A DNA stretch of 64,000 nucleotides from [Mycobacterium] vasticus (GCF_020181595.1 NZ_CP084028.1:3044863-3108862), one strand, 5' to 3'; counted from the first letter of the stretch, positions 8,965-19,559 are shown. A program made the numbers and translations. The notes: generated from the letters alone by a model not told the origin.

Positions 8965-9686
8965 GAGCCCTGCTGGAGCTGGATGCGGTACCCGATCCCG
9001 CGCACGGTGTGCAGGATCCGTGGCCCGTGCGCCTCGAGCTTCTGCCGCAACCCGCTGATGTGGACCTGAACCAGATTGGGGTCAGAGGCCTCGTACCCCC
9101 ACACCGCGTTGAGGATCTGCGCGGTGCTGACGATCCGGCCCCGCTGTTCCACGAGATAGACCAGCACCCGCAGCTCGGTGGCGGTCAGACCCAACGGAGT
9201 TCCGGCGCGCGCGGCCACCCCGGCGTCGACGTCGACCATCAGGTCTCCGAGCTGCACGGCGGCCGGCATCCGGCCCCGTCGGCGCAGCACCGCCCCGACC
9301 CGCGACACCAGTTCGGCGAGCTCGAACGGCTTGACCACGTAGTCGTCCGCCCCGCCGTCGAGCCCCCGCAACCGGTCGGGCAGGCCGTCGCGGGCGGTCA
9401 GCAGCACCACGCCCACCTCCCCCCAGCTCAGAATCTCCTCCATCAACGCGAACCCGTCGCGGCCGGGCAGCATCACGTCGAGCACCACCAGATCGGGCCG
9501 GAATCCGTCCAGCGCCTGCTCCAGCCCGTCACCGTCGGGTCGGGTGTCGGTGAGGTAGCCGGCATCCGAGAGTGCCTCGCTGACCATCTCGCGGATGGTC
9601 TCGGAGTCCTCTACCACCAGCACCCGTGGGGTTCCCACGCTGAAGGAGCTGCCACCGCGACGTTCGGCGGACCGGGATTCGGCCAT
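8961..9686 (-). CDS. OmpR/PhoB-family response regulator
   Basis: A 241-aa DNA-binding response regulator. The receiver carries the acidic pair VVEDSE, the phosphoacceptor Asp in LVVLDVMLPG, the Thr in LLTARD and the Lys in DDYVVKPFE. The C-terminal winged helix ends with the usual VRGIGYRIQ. It is partner to the overlapping histidine kinase. ATG 9686 is chosen; an in-frame extension to 9731 lacks conservation. Its start faces the PPE genes, so its promoter and that of the PPE pair share the roughly 195-bp spacer 9687-9880, suggesting but not proving that it regulates them. Confidence 0.87.
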   Translation of the reverse strand: MAESRSAERRGGSSFSVGTPRVLVVEDSETIREMVSEALSDAGYLTDTRPDGDGLEQALDGFRPDLVVLDVMLPGRDGFALMEEILSWGEVGVVLLTARDGLPDRLRGLDGGADDYVVKPFELAELVSRVGAVLRRRGRMPAAVQLGDLMVDVDAGVAARAGTPLGLTATELRVLVYLVEQRGRIVSTAQILNAVWGYEASDPNLVQVHISGLRQKLEAHGPRILHTVRGIGYRIQLQQGS

Positions 9687-9707
9687 GGTCCATTGATAAC
9701 ACCATGA

Positions 9708-9781
9708 CGCCCGAACCGGGAGGTTCAGCAAGGCTCGACGGAGGAGAGGCGAAGCTGGGACCTCCGCCCGAACCGGGAGGT
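9708..9781. repeat. Repeat-rich leader before the PPE pair (17-bp direct repeat plus 24-bp shared module)
   Basis: The 17-mer CGCCCGAACCGGGAGGT occurs at 9708-9724 and 9765-9781. Between them, 9731-9754 is identical over 24 bp to the sequence before the rsgA start (22572-22595) and includes a strong Shine-Dalgarno GGAGGAGAGG, but no plausible gene starts here. The second 17-mer also closes a small ACCTCC...GGAGGT hairpin (9760-9781). The block may be a displaced translation-initiation cassette. Confidence 0.6.
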
Positions 9782-9880
9782 CACACCGGTCTTCAGGTTC
9801 ACTTCAAGTTGAGGTTCTACCGTCGCGGCAACCGATTTCGGAGGGTTGCTCATGTCTGTCACCTACAGGGCTGTCTAGCG

Positions 9881-11224
9881 ATGGACTTCGCTGCGCTGCC
9901 ACCCGAGATCAACTCGAGCCGGATGCACACCGGTGCCGGTGCCGAGCCTCTGCTGGCCGCCGCCACCGCGTGGAATGCGCTGGCCGCCGAACTGAACACC
10001 GCCGCCCTGGCCTACGACTCGGTGATCGATGAGCTGTCCGGCGGCTGGGCCGGGCCGAGCGCCGCCGCGATGGCCGCCGCCGCCGCCCCCTACGCCCAAT
10101 GGATGCATGCCACGGCCGCCCAGGCCGAGCACACCGCCTCGCAGGCCAGGACCGCCGCCGCCGCCTACGGCTCGGCGTTCTCCATGACCGTTCCGCCGCA
10201 GGTCGTCACCGCCAACCGCGCCCAGCTGGTGACGTTGGTGACCACCAACTACCTGGGCCAAAACACCGCCGCCATTGCCGCTGCCAACGCCGCGTACTAC
10301 GAGATGTGGGCACAGGACGCCTCGGCGATGTACGGCTACGCCGCCGGTTCCGCCGCCGCGACACGCCTGGCACCGCTCACCCAACCACCGCGCACCACCA
10401 ACCCCGCTGGGGCCGCGAACCAGTCCGGTGCGGTGGGACAGGCGACCGCCGGCGCGGCCGGTAGCCAGGCCACCAACGTGACTTCGACGATCAGCCAGGT
10501 CTTGCAGGGGCTCAGCGCCCCGGGCTCGGCGGCCGCCGGTTCCAGTGCCTCGCTGAGCGGTTCCGTCGGAACCGCCGCAGCCATGGAGCCCGGCCTGGCC
10601 CTCTCCTATGCGGCGCTGGCCTCGAGCCTGTTCGGCACATTCGTGATCGACTCGGCCGGCACGTTCGGCGTCGACGCGGCCGGCACCTTCGGCATCGACC
10701 TGATCGGCGTCGGCGCGATCGAGAGCGAACTGCTGCCGGAGATGGCCCTGGCCAGCGCGGTGACTCCGGTGACAGCCGAGATGGGTGAAGCCGCCACGCT
10801 CAGCGGTCTGTCGGTGCCGCAGACTTGGGCGAGCGCCAGCCCGACCGTGATCCAGCAGATCGGTGCAGCGCTGCCGACCGCTGCCGAAGCCGCACTTCCC
10901 GCGGTCGCGGCGAGTGCCACCGCACTGCCGCTGGCCGCGATGGGCGCCGCCGGGTTGGCCGGCCGGGCCACCGCCGGTGTCGGCCGGGCCCGCGGCACCG
11001 GCACGGCACCGAAGGCCGCCGGAACCTCGGCGACCAACGCCCCGAAGCGACCACGGCCGACGCCGAAGAATCCCACCCGGCCGCCGCAGCCGCAGTCCCG
11101 GCCGTTGACCGGCCCGATCACCCGGATCGCCGGTGAACTGCGAGAGCTGGCAGATCTGCGCGACGCCGGGATTCTGACCGAAGAGGAGTTCACCCAGGAG
11201 AAGCGGCGCCTGCTGGGGCGGTAA
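9881..11224 (+). CDS. PPE family protein with C-terminal SHOCT-like tail
   Basis: A 447-aa PPE protein. The N-terminal about 180 residues are the PPE helical domain ([11 protein letters not shown] start with PPE at 8-10, WxG near residue 49, [14 protein letters not shown]). The SVP motif GLSVPQTW is near residue 309, then an Ala-rich linker and a basic Pro-rich stretch. The last 30-35 residues ([20 protein letters not shown]) match the SHOCT short C-terminal domain, unusual for PPE proteins. PPE proteins are normally exported by ESX systems with a PE partner, but no PE gene precedes this one. ATG 9881 is fixed by the PPE signature. Confidence 0.9.
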   Translation: MDFAALPPEINSSRMHTGAGAEPLLAAATAWNALAAELNTAALAYDSVIDELSGGWAGPSAAAMAAAAAPYAQWMHATAAQAEHTASQARTAAAAYGSAFSMTVPPQVVTANRAQLVTLVTTNYLGQNTAAIAAANAAYYEMWAQDASAMYGYAAGSAAATRLAPLTQPPRTTNPAGAANQSGAVGQATAGAAGSQATNVTSTISQVLQGLSAPGSAAAGSSASLSGSVGTAAAMEPGLALSYAALASSLFGTFVIDSAGTFGVDAAGTFGIDLIGVGAIESELLPEMALASAVTPVTAEMGEAATLSGLSVPQTWASASPTVIQQIGAALPTAAEAALPAVAASATALPLAAMGAAGLAGRATAGVGRARGTGTAPKAAGTSATNAPKRPRPTPKNPTRPPQPQSRPLTGPITRIAGELRELADLRDAGILTEEEFTQEKRRLLGR

Positions 11225-11228
11225 CACC

Positions 11229-12506
11229 ATGGATTTCGCATTGTTGCCGCCTGAGGTCAACTCGGGCCGGATGTATATCGGGGCGGGTGCGGGCCCGATG
11301 CTGGCCGCCGCCTCGTCCTGGGACGCCCTCGGCGCCGAGCTGAACGCGGCCGGCCTGGCCTACGAATCGATACTCGCCGAGCTGTGCACCAGCTGGGCCG
11401 GTCCCAGCGCCCTGGCGATGGCCGCCGCGGCGGCGCCGTATGCCCAGTGGATGCGCGGCGCCGCAGTCCAGGCCGAGGAGACCGCGCTACAGGCCAGGGC
11501 CGCCACCACCGCCTACGAGACGGCTTTTGCCATGACCGTGCCGCCGCCGGTGGTCGCGGCCAACCGCAGCCTGCTGATGAGCCTGGTCGCGACGAATTTC
11601 CTGGGGCAGAACACCCCGGCGATCGCCGCTGCCGAGGCCGACTACGCCCGGATGTGGGCGCAGGACGCCACCGCCATGTACGGCTACGCGGCCGGTGCTG
11701 CGGCCGCGGCCGAGCTCACCCCGTTCTCCACGCCGCCGCGCACCTCCGATCCCGCCGGCGGCGCCGTGCAGGCCGGCGCGGTGGGGCAGGCGGTCGCGAC
11801 CGCCGCCGAGGGCCAGGGCGAGACCGGCGTCACCACGCTCACCCAGATACTGCACACCGTGGCCGGCTCGTCGGGTCTGGCGCAGGCCGTCGGCGCCGGC
11901 GCGGCCGGGTTCAGCGGACCGGCCGCCGAACTGGCCCTCGCTGGCACCGGAGTGCTCGTCGACACCGTGGGGACGTTCGGCATCGATGTGCTGGGCACAT
12001 TCCTGATCGATGCGATGGGTGCCGCCGAGGTGGGCCAGTCGCTGCTGCGGGCGGCGATGGCCGGGGCGTTGCCGATGACGGCCGAGTTTGCCTCGGCGAC
12101 CTCCATCAGCGGGCTGTCGGTGCCGCTGGCCTGGGCTTCCGCGGCGCCGGAGATGGCCGCGCAGGTCGGAATGTCGTTGGCGGCCAGTGCCGCCTCCGGC
12201 GGTGCGTCCGCCGTTCCCGCCGCGGCGGCCGGCGGGGCGGTCTTGCCCGCGGTGGGGATCGCCGCGGCAGGCCTGGCGGGCCGGGCGTCCGGCGGGGCCC
12301 GGCCCATCGGCCCCGCCACCAAGCAACCGGTCAGGCGGGAGGACCCAGAGCAGCCCGGGGCGCTGCCAGAGATGCCGGCGGAGTCGGTTTTCGGCATGCT
12401 GATGGGCGCCGACATCGAGCTGCGCGAACTGGCCGAGCTGCGCCACGCCGGCATTCTCACCGACGAGGAGTACGTCGCCGAGCGACGCAGTCTGGTCGGG
12501 CGTTAG
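11229..12506 (+). CDS. PPE family protein with C-terminal SHOCT-like tail (tandem paralogue)
   Basis: A 425-aa paralogue of the preceding PPE gene, starting 4 bp after its stop, so the two form one operon from tandem duplication. The PPE domain starts [11 protein letters not shown], the middle carries the SVP motif GLSVPLAW, and the C-terminus again has a SHOCT-like segment ([20 protein letters not shown]). The linker between SVP and the tail has diverged from the first copy while the tail is conserved, suggesting the tail is functional. Its 3' end overlaps the convergent SRAP gene by 4 bp. Confidence 0.9.
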   Translation: MDFALLPPEVNSGRMYIGAGAGPMLAAASSWDALGAELNAAGLAYESILAELCTSWAGPSALAMAAAAAPYAQWMRGAAVQAEETALQARAATTAYETAFAMTVPPPVVAANRSLLMSLVATNFLGQNTPAIAAAEADYARMWAQDATAMYGYAAGAAAAAELTPFSTPPRTSDPAGGAVQAGAVGQAVATAAEGQGETGVTTLTQILHTVAGSSGLAQAVGAGAAGFSGPAAELALAGTGVLVDTVGTFGIDVLGTFLIDAMGAAEVGQSLLRAAMAGALPMTAEFASATSISGLSVPLAWASAAPEMAAQVGMSLAASAASGGASAVPAAAAGGAVLPAVGIAAAGLAGRASGGARPIGPATKQPVRREDPEQPGALPEMPAESVFGMLMGADIELRELAELRHAGILTDEEYVAERRSLVGR

Positions 12507-13252
12507 AGCAGCGTTGCCTGCTCGGGCTGCGACGGGGCCGCCGCGATCAGCTCGGGCGAGTTGTTGCGCACACTGTTGACCAGCGTGGAGACCTGACGCA
12601 GTTCGATTCCGGTGACGTCCGGCGGGCCGGCCAGTAATGCGGTGTCGGCCGGGGCGTCGGGGTCCAGCCAACGGTCCCAACGGTTTTCGGGCAGCAACAA
12701 CGGCATCCGGTGGTGAATCGTGGCGAGCTCCCCGACCGCTTCGGTGGTGATGATGGTGACGCTGAGCAGCGGGTCGAATCGCCGGTCCGGTCGCCACACC
12801 GACCACAGCCCGGCTGCGAACAGCATCGCGCCGTCGCGGTGGAAGTAGAACGGGGTCTTGGGCGACTCGGCATTGGCGGGTCGCCACTCGTAGTAGCCGT
12901 CCATCGGCACCAGGCAGCGCCGATGCTCGGCGGCCGAGCGGTACGCCGGCGAGGTGGTGACCTTGTCGGCGCGGGCATTGATCAGCAGCGGCCCACCATT
13001 TGCGGGTGCGCCGTCCGGGCCCGGCTTGGTCCACGGCGGCACCAGCCCCCACCGCATCAGCCGGATCCGGCGGCTGGGTTCGTCATCGGAATCCTGCGGA
13101 TGGGCGTGCCGACTGACCGCGGCAACGACGCTGTCGGTCGGGGCGACGTTGTAGTTCGGGCCGGTATCCGCACCGGCCGGCACCTCGTTGATCGCGTCGA
13201 TCTGCTCGGCCAGCAGGACCGGATCGGTGGTTACCGCGAAACGCCCGCACAT
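12503..13252 (-). CDS. SOS-response-associated peptidase / HMCES-type abasic-site protein (Rv3226c-like)
   Basis: SRAP-family protein of 249 aa that crosslinks to abasic sites in single-stranded DNA and can cleave itself. The catalytic Cys2 follows the initiator Met (MCGRFA). The conserved Asn is in PNYNVAPTD, the Glu in GYYEWR, and the His in HHRMP, so the active site is complete. Position and size fit M. tuberculosis Rv3226c, part of the conserved backbone left of aroA. No LexA-type box is evident just upstream. Confidence 0.9.
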   Translation of the reverse strand: MCGRFAVTTDPVLLAEQIDAINEVPAGADTGPNYNVAPTDSVVAAVSRHAHPQDSDDEPSRRIRLMRWGLVPPWTKPGPDGAPANGGPLLINARADKVTTSPAYRSAAEHRRCLVPMDGYYEWRPANAESPKTPFYFHRDGAMLFAAGLWSVWRPDRRFDPLLSVTIITTEAVGELATIHHRMPLLLPENRWDRWLDPDAPADTALLAGPPDVTGIELRQVSTLVNSVRNNSPELIAAAPSQPEQATLL

Positions 13253-13268
13253 GCCTTCATGGTGACAG

Positions 13269-13982
13269 CTATCCGACCCGGGTGGCGGTCACCGCCCAGA
13301 ACGGCATGTGGATCACGTTGTCCACCAGCAGCGGTTGCAGGATCTGATACCGCTGCTGCAGCGCACGAACGCCGTCGAGCAGGTCCTCGCGCCCCAGCGC
13401 CTCCATCACCGAGATCATCTCAGTGAACGAGTCGGGGTCGAAGCTGCCCTGATAGGCGGTGGTTCCGATGTGGTCGATCCGCCACCCCGCCTCGACGAGC
13501 AGCGGGCCGAATCGCTCGGGATCGGGGCCGTCCAACTGCCAGCCGTTGATGTTGTGCCGTCCGGCTTCGAACATGAACAACCGCGCCTGGGGTTTGGTGG
13601 CCCGGTGCAGATTGCGCGCATAGCGCAGTTGGGTGTCCTCGTCGTCCTGGAACAGGTGATAGAAGGCGCTGTCGACGACGGTGTCGAAACGGCCGTCGAA
13701 TCCGGCGAGCTCGACGGCATCGGCGACCTGGAAGTTCACCGTGACACCCGCGCGGGCGGCATTGTGTTGCGCCTGTGTGATCGCGGCCGGGAGGAGATCG
13801 ATTCCGGTTGTCGAATAGCCGTGGGCCGCATAGTGAATCGCGTGGTGGCCGGAGCCGGTTCCGGGATCAAGCACCTCTCCGCGCAGCGCGCCGTAGGCCA
13901 CCAGCTGCTGTACCGCCGGCTGTGGGCGGCCGATATCCCACGGCTCGGGCGGCGGGGCCCCCGGGACGGTGTCGGTGCTCAT
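13269..13982 (-). CDS. Class I SAM-dependent methyltransferase
   Basis: A 237-aa methyltransferase. Motif I reads VLDPGTGSGHHAIHYA at residues about 37-52, followed by the acidic post-motif GIDLLP and the motif IV region FDTVVDSAFYHLF. It resembles small-molecule or thiol methyltransferases of the Methyltransf_25 type; the substrate is unknown. ATG 13982 is preferred over an in-frame start at 14063 because upstream residues look random. It begins 16 bp before the SRAP gene on the same strand and diverges from the luciferase-like gene. Confidence 0.78.
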   Translation of the reverse strand: MSTDTVPGAPPPEPWDIGRPQPAVQQLVAYGALRGEVLDPGTGSGHHAIHYAAHGYSTTGIDLLPAAITQAQHNAARAGVTVNFQVADAVELAGFDGRFDTVVDSAFYHLFQDDEDTQLRYARNLHRATKPQARLFMFEAGRHNINGWQLDGPDPERFGPLLVEAGWRIDHIGTTAYQGSFDPDSFTEMISVMEALGREDLLDGVRALQQRYQILQPLLVDNVIHMPFWAVTATRVG

Positions 13983-14072
13983 CGCGTCCCACTGTGCGCG
14001 ATTCCGGTTAACGAAATCCGAACACCCGGTGTACGCCCGGCGACGGCCCGCGCGCGATGGCAAGATCGCGCT

Positions 14073-15116
14073 GTGCGCCTCTCAGTCCTCGACCTCGCAC
14101 CGGTACGCACCGACCAGTCCAGCGCGGACGCGCTGGCCGCGTCGATGCGCCTGGCGGCCCTGGCCGACGGCCTGGGCTACACCCGGTACTGGGTCGCCGA
14201 ACATCACAACGTGGCGTCGGTGGCCGCGACCAGCCCGGCCGTTCTGATCGCGATGATCGGCGCGGCCACCTCGCGGCTGCGGATCGGCTCCGGCGGGGTG
14301 ATGCTGCCCAACCACGCACCCCTGGCGGTGGCCGAGCAGTTCGCGCTGCTGGAGGCGGCCTACCCGGGCCGCGTCGATCTGGGCATCGGCCGGGCCGCCG
14401 GAGCCGACCCGGTGACGTCGATGGTGCTGCGCGGACCGGCCGGTCGCGGCGATCGTGATATCGATGCGTTCCCCGACCATCTCGACGACGTGATCGGCCT
14501 GCTGGGCCCCGCCGGGGTGTCGGTTGAACTGCCCGACCGCCAGTACGTCCTGCGCTCGACGCCGCGGGCGCTGACGACGCCGCGGGTGTTCGTGTTGGGC
14601 TCTTCGTTGTACTCGGCGCAAGTGGCCGCGGCCAAGGGTTTGCCGTACGTGTTCGGCCACCATCTGTTCGGTCAGCACACCGCCGAGGCACTCGCGCTCT
14701 ACCGGTCGCAGTTCGTGCCGAGTGAGACGGCACACGAACCGGTGTGCATTGTGACCGTCAACACGGTTGTTGCCGAAACCCATTCGGAAGCACTGACTTT
14801 GGCCCTCCCCCACCTGCAACTGCAAGCCCAGGCCGTCGACGGCGCTCCGGCGGGCAGGCTGGATCTGGCCGACGACGCCGGGCACACCTCGCTGACCGCG
14901 CAGCAAACCCAGATCGCCCAGGGTGAACTGGAACGCGCCGTGGTGGGCACCCCGGCCGAGGCGATGGCGCAGCTGCGAGAGCTGGCGGCCCGTTTCGAGG
15001 TCGACGAGGTGATGCTCAACCCCGTCGCCTCGACCTGGCGGGGCAACGATCCGGCAACCGCTCCGGAGCGTGAATCCACGCTCCGGCTGCTGGCCGAGAT
15101 GATGAACGAAAAATGA
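14073..15116 (+). CDS. LLM-class flavin-dependent oxidoreductase
   Basis: Luciferase-like monooxygenase of 347 aa. It has the family N-terminus (LSVLDLAPV), the RYWVAEHHN motif near residue 39, IGSGGVMLPNHAPL and the SS(L/P)YSAQVAAAKGLPYVF segment typical of the YhbW/MsnO8-like subgroup. Enzymes of this class use FMNH2 or F420; which one is unclear here, though fbiA/fbiB lie about 47 kb away in the same window. The start is GTG 14073; the longer frame upstream runs antisense to the methyltransferase. It diverges from that gene across 90 bp. Confidence 0.85.
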   Translation: MRLSVLDLAPVRTDQSSADALAASMRLAALADGLGYTRYWVAEHHNVASVAATSPAVLIAMIGAATSRLRIGSGGVMLPNHAPLAVAEQFALLEAAYPGRVDLGIGRAAGADPVTSMVLRGPAGRGDRDIDAFPDHLDDVIGLLGPAGVSVELPDRQYVLRSTPRALTTPRVFVLGSSLYSAQVAAAKGLPYVFGHHLFGQHTAEALALYRSQFVPSETAHEPVCIVTVNTVVAETHSEALTLALPHLQLQAQAVDGAPAGRLDLADDAGHTSLTAQQTQIAQGELERAVVGTPAEAMAQLRELAARFEVDEVMLNPVASTWRGNDPATAPERESTLRLLAEMMNEK

Positions 15117-15337
15117 ACTCCCGGTGATGAGAACTGAACGGCCAGGGGTGGTTCGGTGAATGATCCGGATGCGGTTCCGAACGGTCGGTGAACAACTGCT
15201 GACAGTCTCCGAAAAGGCCCCTTCGCAGCTGTGTCGGCGCGTCCAGATCGCCTAACTTCGGTAGTGCGCCCCACAGCGCAACGCGACCCGCCTCCCGGTG
15301 GGAAGCCCACAACGTCGAGGACTGTACGAGGAGCGTC

Positions 15338-15637
15338 ATGTCGTTCGTAACGACACAGCCCGAAGCCCTACTGGCCGCGGTCGCCAACCTGCGAACCATC
15401 GGTTCGTCGATGGCGGCCCACAGCGCCGCCGCGGCGGCCCCCACCACCGGTGTGATCCCCGCCGCCGCCGACGAGGTCTCGGCGTTGACCGCGGCGCAGT
15501 TCGCCGCACACGCGCAGGCCTACCAGATGGTCAGCGCCCAGGCTGCGGCCGTCCACGAGATGTTCGTGAACGCGCTGAGCAACGGCGCCACCGCCTACGC
15601 CGCCACCGAGGCTGCCAACGCAGCCGCGGCCGGTTAG
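15338..15637 (+). CDS. PE family protein, PE18/PE19-like
   Basis: A 99-aa protein consisting only of the PE domain: start MSFVTTQPEALLAA, helix-turn-helix with VSALTAAQFAAHAQAYQ, and C-terminal YAATEAANAAAAG. This is very close to the ESX-5-region PE18/PE19 type. A YxxxE-like export signal (YAATE) is present near the C-terminus. It starts the PE-PPE-PPE operon, 9 bp ahead of its PPE partner, with which it should form a heterodimer for type VII secretion. The 221-bp upstream spacer (15117-15337) contains TAACTT near 15254 as a possible -10. Confidence 0.93.
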   Translation: MSFVTTQPEALLAAVANLRTIGSSMAAHSAAAAAPTTGVIPAAADEVSALTAAQFAAHAQAYQMVSAQAAAVHEMFVNALSNGATAYAATEAANAAAAG

Positions 15638-15646
15638 GTCGCGATC

Positions 15647-16840
15647 ATGGACTACTTGAGTTCACCGCCGGAGATCACCTCCACCAAGCTCTACACCGGG
15701 CCCGGCTCGGAACCGATGACGGTGGCATCCTCGGCCTGGAGCAGCCTGGCCGCCGAGCTGAAATCCATTGCGGCGTCCTACCGGGCGGTCATCACCCAGC
15801 TGACCGGTGAGGAATGGCTGGGACCGGCCTCAGCGACGATGGCGGCCTCGGTCGCGCCGTACGTGACCTGGATGGAGCTGACCGCCGAGCAGGCCGAGCA
15901 GGCCGCCGGCCAGGGCCGGGCCGCCGCGGCCGCCTACGAGACCGCGCACGCGACGATCGTGCCGCCGATGGCGGTCACGGCCAACCGCGTGCAGCTGCAG
16001 CAATTGGTGAACACCAACATCCTCGGGCAGAACACCCCGTCGATCGCGGCCACCGAAGCCGAGCACGGCGAGATGTGGGCGCAGGACACCATCGCGATGT
16101 ACGGCTACCACGCCCAGTCCAGCGCGGCCACCAAGCTCAGCGACTTCACCGCGCCGCCGAACCCGACCAACCCGGGCAGTGCGGTCGCCTCGGCGGTCGG
16201 CGATGCCTCGACCACGGCGCCGCCGGCGTCCAACACGTTGCAAGGCATGCTGAGCTCGCTGTTCGGCGGATCAGCCCAGGCCACACCCGGGTATGGCGCC
16301 AGCGATATCCTCGCCGACCCGAACTACAACCTGGGCAACCAGCTCATGACCCAGCTGGTGACCAACTCCAACCTGCAGTCGAACAACATCTGTGCGGTCT
16401 GGCGTGGTGTCAGCGGTGTGCTCGGCCTGCAGAAGTTGGGCGCCGACGCGATGAAGGCAGCAGCGCCGGCAGCCTCGGGCGCCGCGAACGCGGCCGCGGG
16501 CGCCGCGGGCGCCGCAGGTGCTGCGGCGAATCTGGGCGGCGCCGGCGCGATCGGCGGCCTCTCGGTCCCGACGAGCTGGGTCCCACCGATGGCCGCGGCC
16601 AGCACGCTCGGGCCGGTGTCGGGTGGCTCGTGGGTTCCGGTCGGTCCCGCCGCCACGGTCCCGTCGGCCGCCGGAATTCTCGGCACCGCCCCGATGGCAC
16701 CCCCGGCAGGCATGCCCGGTATGGCCGGAATGCCCGGAGTTCCCGCAGCAGGCGCGGCCGGAGCCGGATTCCGCGGATTCGGTGGACCGCGGTACGGAAC
16801 CGCGTTGACCGTCATGCCTCGCCGGCCCTTCGGCGGATAG
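15647..16840 (+). CDS. PPE family protein (PPE-SVP), partner of the adjacent PE
   Basis: A 397-aa PPE protein. The N-terminal PPE domain starts [11 protein letters not shown], with WLGP around residue 62 and [14 protein letters not shown]. The SVP motif GLSVPTSWV falls near residue 305, and the tail is a Pro/Gly/Met-rich repeat of PGMAGMPG type ending in RRPFGG. It resembles the PPE25-27 subgroup encoded at ESX-5. Immediate linkage to a PE18/19-like gene supports cognate pairing and ESX-5 export. Confidence 0.92.
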   Translation: MDYLSSPPEITSTKLYTGPGSEPMTVASSAWSSLAAELKSIAASYRAVITQLTGEEWLGPASATMAASVAPYVTWMELTAEQAEQAAGQGRAAAAAYETAHATIVPPMAVTANRVQLQQLVNTNILGQNTPSIAATEAEHGEMWAQDTIAMYGYHAQSSAATKLSDFTAPPNPTNPGSAVASAVGDASTTAPPASNTLQGMLSSLFGGSAQATPGYGASDILADPNYNLGNQLMTQLVTNSNLQSNNICAVWRGVSGVLGLQKLGADAMKAAAPAASGAANAAAGAAGAAGAAANLGGAGAIGGLSVPTSWVPPMAAASTLGPVSGGSWVPVGPAATVPSAAGILGTAPMAPPAGMPGMAGMPGVPAAGAAGAGFRGFGGPRYGTALTVMPRRPFGG

Positions 16841-16854
16841 CACCAAGAGGCCTA

Positions 16855-18066
16855 GTGATCGACTACGGGGCACTGCCACCGGAGATCAATTCCACGCGCA
16901 TGTACTCGGGCGCTGGCTCCGGCCCACTGCTGGCAGCCGCTGGGGCCTGGGATGTGCTGGCCCAGGAGTTGAGCCTGACCGCGGCCGCGGTGGACATGAC
17001 TATCGCGGACCTGACCAGCGGTCCGTGGCGCGGCCCGTCGGCCACGGCCATGGCGGCCGCGGCACTGCCGTACACCACGTGGTTCAAGACCACCGCCGCG
17101 CAGGCCGAGCTGGCAGCCAGCCAGGCCAAAGCGGCCGCTGCCGCTTTCGAGGCAGCGTTCGCGATGACCGTTCCGCCCCCGGTGGTGCTGGCCAACCGGA
17201 TGCAGCTGATGGCACTGATCGCCACCAACTTCTTCGGCCAGAACACCCCGGCCATCGCGGCCACCGAAGCCCACTACGCGTCGATGTGGGCACAGGACGC
17301 CGTCGCCATGTATGCCTATGCCGGTGGTTCCGCGGCGGCCTCGCAGCTGTCGGAATTCACCTCGCCGCCGCAGACCACCAATCCGGCCGGACCCGCGGGA
17401 CAGGCCACCGCGACCAGCCAGGCAGTCGGAAACGCCGCGGCGTCGCAGGCCGTGACCACGACGCAGTCGCTCGCCCAGGCGGGCGCCGCCACCGGAACGC
17501 CCGTGGCCCCGGGGGCCGGTACCACCGTGCCGCCGACCACGGCCGCACTGCAGGAACTGGTCAGACAACTCACGACCGTCACCGGCTACACCAACTCGGC
17601 GATGGGCCCGTTCCGGCTCATCGACATGGTCGGGCAGGGGCTGAATGGCCAAGAAGTCTCCGGCCAGGCGGTGGCGGACGTCAGGGCCTTGTTCGCCGAC
17701 ATGGCGAAAGCGGCCGAGATCCCGAAAGTCGGAACCGCGGCCTATACCCCGGGTTTCGGCGGCGGGTCACCGTCGGCCGCGCTGGGCCGGGGCATCAAGA
17801 TCGGCTTGTTGTCGGTGCCGCAGAGTTGGCCCGTCGCTCCCGCTTCGGCCAATCCGTCCGCGGCCACCCTGGTGTCCAGCCGGATCGCAGCCACTGCCGC
17901 CTCCGAGGCCGGCGTGATGCCGCGGGCCGGAGTCGCCGGCATGGCAGGAATGGCCGGTCTGCCCGGGGCCAGTGCGGCCGCCGGCGGTGGAGCCAACGGT
18001 ATGCGGTTCGTGCCCCGCTACGGCTACCGGCACCGGATGATGCAGCGGCCGCCCAGCGCCGGATAG
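16855..18066 (+). CDS. PPE family protein (PPE-SVP), third gene of the PE/PPE operon
   Basis: A 403-aa PPE protein starting at GTG 16855 with an AAGAGG ribosome site a few bases upstream. It has the PPE signature ([11 protein letters not shown]), [12 protein letters not shown] in the PPE domain, an Ala/Thr/Pro-rich linker, the SVP motif LLSVPQSWP near residue 318 and a Met/Gly/Ala tail. It begins 14 bp after the previous PPE gene, so it is probably co-transcribed, and could compete for the same PE partner since no second PE gene is present. Confidence 0.9.
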   Translation: MIDYGALPPEINSTRMYSGAGSGPLLAAAGAWDVLAQELSLTAAAVDMTIADLTSGPWRGPSATAMAAAALPYTTWFKTTAAQAELAASQAKAAAAAFEAAFAMTVPPPVVLANRMQLMALIATNFFGQNTPAIAATEAHYASMWAQDAVAMYAYAGGSAAASQLSEFTSPPQTTNPAGPAGQATATSQAVGNAAASQAVTTTQSLAQAGAATGTPVAPGAGTTVPPTTAALQELVRQLTTVTGYTNSAMGPFRLIDMVGQGLNGQEVSGQAVADVRALFADMAKAAEIPKVGTAAYTPGFGGGSPSAALGRGIKIGLLSVPQSWPVAPASANPSAATLVSSRIAATAASEAGVMPRAGVAGMAGMAGLPGASAAAGGGANGMRFVPRYGYRHRMMQRPPSAG

Positions 18067-18082
18067 CCACCGGCGGGCCGCG

Positions 18083-19495
18083 TCAGATCACTGCGCCCAG
18101 CAGGGCCAGCGGAAGTATGCCGGCGTCGAAGGCCAGCGTGGTGCCGATGGCGTCGAAGAGATTGCCGTCGGCCAGTTCCGAGCTGAAGATCTGGTAGTCG
18201 ATCTGCGGCAGGTTGAAAAGTAGTGCGGTGCCCACGTCCAGGAACGGGATTCCGGTGTGCGGCGGGAACGTGCCGAAAAGGTCCTGCTCCGTGGGGAAAT
18301 ACGAGAAGAACTCCGCCATCTTGGTGTCGGAGATCGCGTTGATGAAACCCTCCATCTCGGCGAACAACGCCGGCGGGGTGTCACTGGGGTGGAAGATGTC
18401 GTCGATGAATGCCGAAACGCCCCGCTGCGCAGCGTCGCTCAGCGCCTGCGGAAGTTGTTGCAGGAGAGTGGCCATGGTCGCCGAGTCCGGCATGAACCCC
18501 AGCGGGGTCGCCACGTCGGCGGGGCCCTGGCTCCAGCCGTGCTCGATGTTGCCGTAGCCCAGGTTCACCAGGATCCGCGTCACCGGCTCGAGCAGGTCGT
18601 AGATCGCCTGTCCCCCATTGCCGAAGTACAACAACGGATACAGCAGCGGCAGCCCGCCGGCGGGGATCATGTAGTAGTTGGCCAGCGAATCACCCGCCGT
18701 CGGCAACAGCACCGCATCGGCGATCTGCTCGGGCGTCAACCCCAGATAAGTGGTGTGCTGGAACGCGATTCCCATGATCGCGTTGAGCACCGACAAGAAG
18801 TTCAGCGGGTACTGCGGGAAGTCGGCGAAGCCGTCGTATTCTCGGGTGTAGATCTCGGCCGGATACAGATCCGACGGCCCGGCGCCGCTGAACGTGATGC
18901 CCAGGCTTGGCAGGGTGGGATGCGCGCCGTCGGGCAGGTTGAAGCGCTCAAGCATCCCGCCGTTGGGGGCACTGACATCGCCGATCATCACGAAATGCAC
19001 GTTGTCACTGGGCACTCCGGCATCAGCGAGCTGATACTGCACCAGCGTCTCGATGATGGCGCCCTGCGACCAGCCGAACACCACCGCGGGGTTATCGGCA
19101 CTGAGGTCGCCATTGTTGTACGACGCCATGATCGCGTCGAAGAGGATCTGCCGGCCCTGCGCCAGCGAATCGTCGAGCTTCCCCCCGAAGGGCCCCAGGA
19201 ACGGATAGAGCTGTTCGGGGGTGGTCAGCACCTGCGTGGCACCGGTGAAGCCATGCGGAGCCAGGTACAGCCGTTCGGCCGCCTCCACATAGGACGGCCC
19301 GGGCGTGGCCATGCTGCTGCCACCGATGATGAACGCCGTGCCGCCGCCGAGCGGGGACGCCGCGGTGGAGACCCACGAGACCCCATCCGACAGGGCCACC
19401 GCCGGCGCCACCGGCGCAACCCCGATCAGACCGACGATAACGGCACCGGCAGCCGAATGTGCCCTACAGGGGAATCGCATGGCCTTGCGCTCCAA
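18083..19495 (-). CDS. Secreted PE-PPE-domain alpha/beta hydrolase
   Basis: A 470-aa protein with an N-terminal signal sequence (basic MRFPCR, then a hydrophobic stretch ending APAVA) and a PE-PPE C-terminal-type alpha/beta hydrolase domain. The serine elbow is GWSQG near residue 145. Proteins of this group are esterases/lipases or cutinase-like enzymes of the mycobacterial envelope. No PE or PPE N-domain is fused; it probably uses the general secretion route. ATG 19480 (MRFPCR) is an alternative start giving a more typical signal peptide. It is convergent with the PE/PPE operon. Confidence 0.85.
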   Translation of the reverse strand: MERKAMRFPCRAHSAAGAVIVGLIGVAPVAPAVALSDGVSWVSTAASPLGGGTAFIIGGSSMATPGPSYVEAAERLYLAPHGFTGATQVLTTPEQLYPFLGPFGGKLDDSLAQGRQILFDAIMASYNNGDLSADNPAVVFGWSQGAIIETLVQYQLADAGVPSDNVHFVMIGDVSAPNGGMLERFNLPDGAHPTLPSLGITFSGAGPSDLYPAEIYTREYDGFADFPQYPLNFLSVLNAIMGIAFQHTTYLGLTPEQIADAVLLPTAGDSLANYYMIPAGGLPLLYPLLYFGNGGQAIYDLLEPVTRILVNLGYGNIEHGWSQGPADVATPLGFMPDSATMATLLQQLPQALSDAAQRGVSAFIDDIFHPSDTPPALFAEMEGFINAISDTKMAEFFSYFPTEQDLFGTFPPHTGIPFLDVGTALLFNLPQIDYQIFSSELADGNLFDAIGTTLAFDAGILPLALLGAVI

Positions 19496-19559
19496 AACTC
19501 TCGGGAAACTTTGAATTACCCGAAATTAACATAGGCGCAGGGCCTAAGAAGTCACATAC

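Noticed and set aside
9704..9880. N-terminal extension of the first SHOCT-tailed PPE from ATG 9704
   Set aside because: PPE proteins begin at the MDFxxLPPEIN signature; the 59 extra codons are repeat-derived sequence.
15814..16854. Upstream extension of the third PPE gene to 15814
   Set aside because: The extension reads through the previous PPE gene out of frame; the PPE signature begins at GTG 16855.
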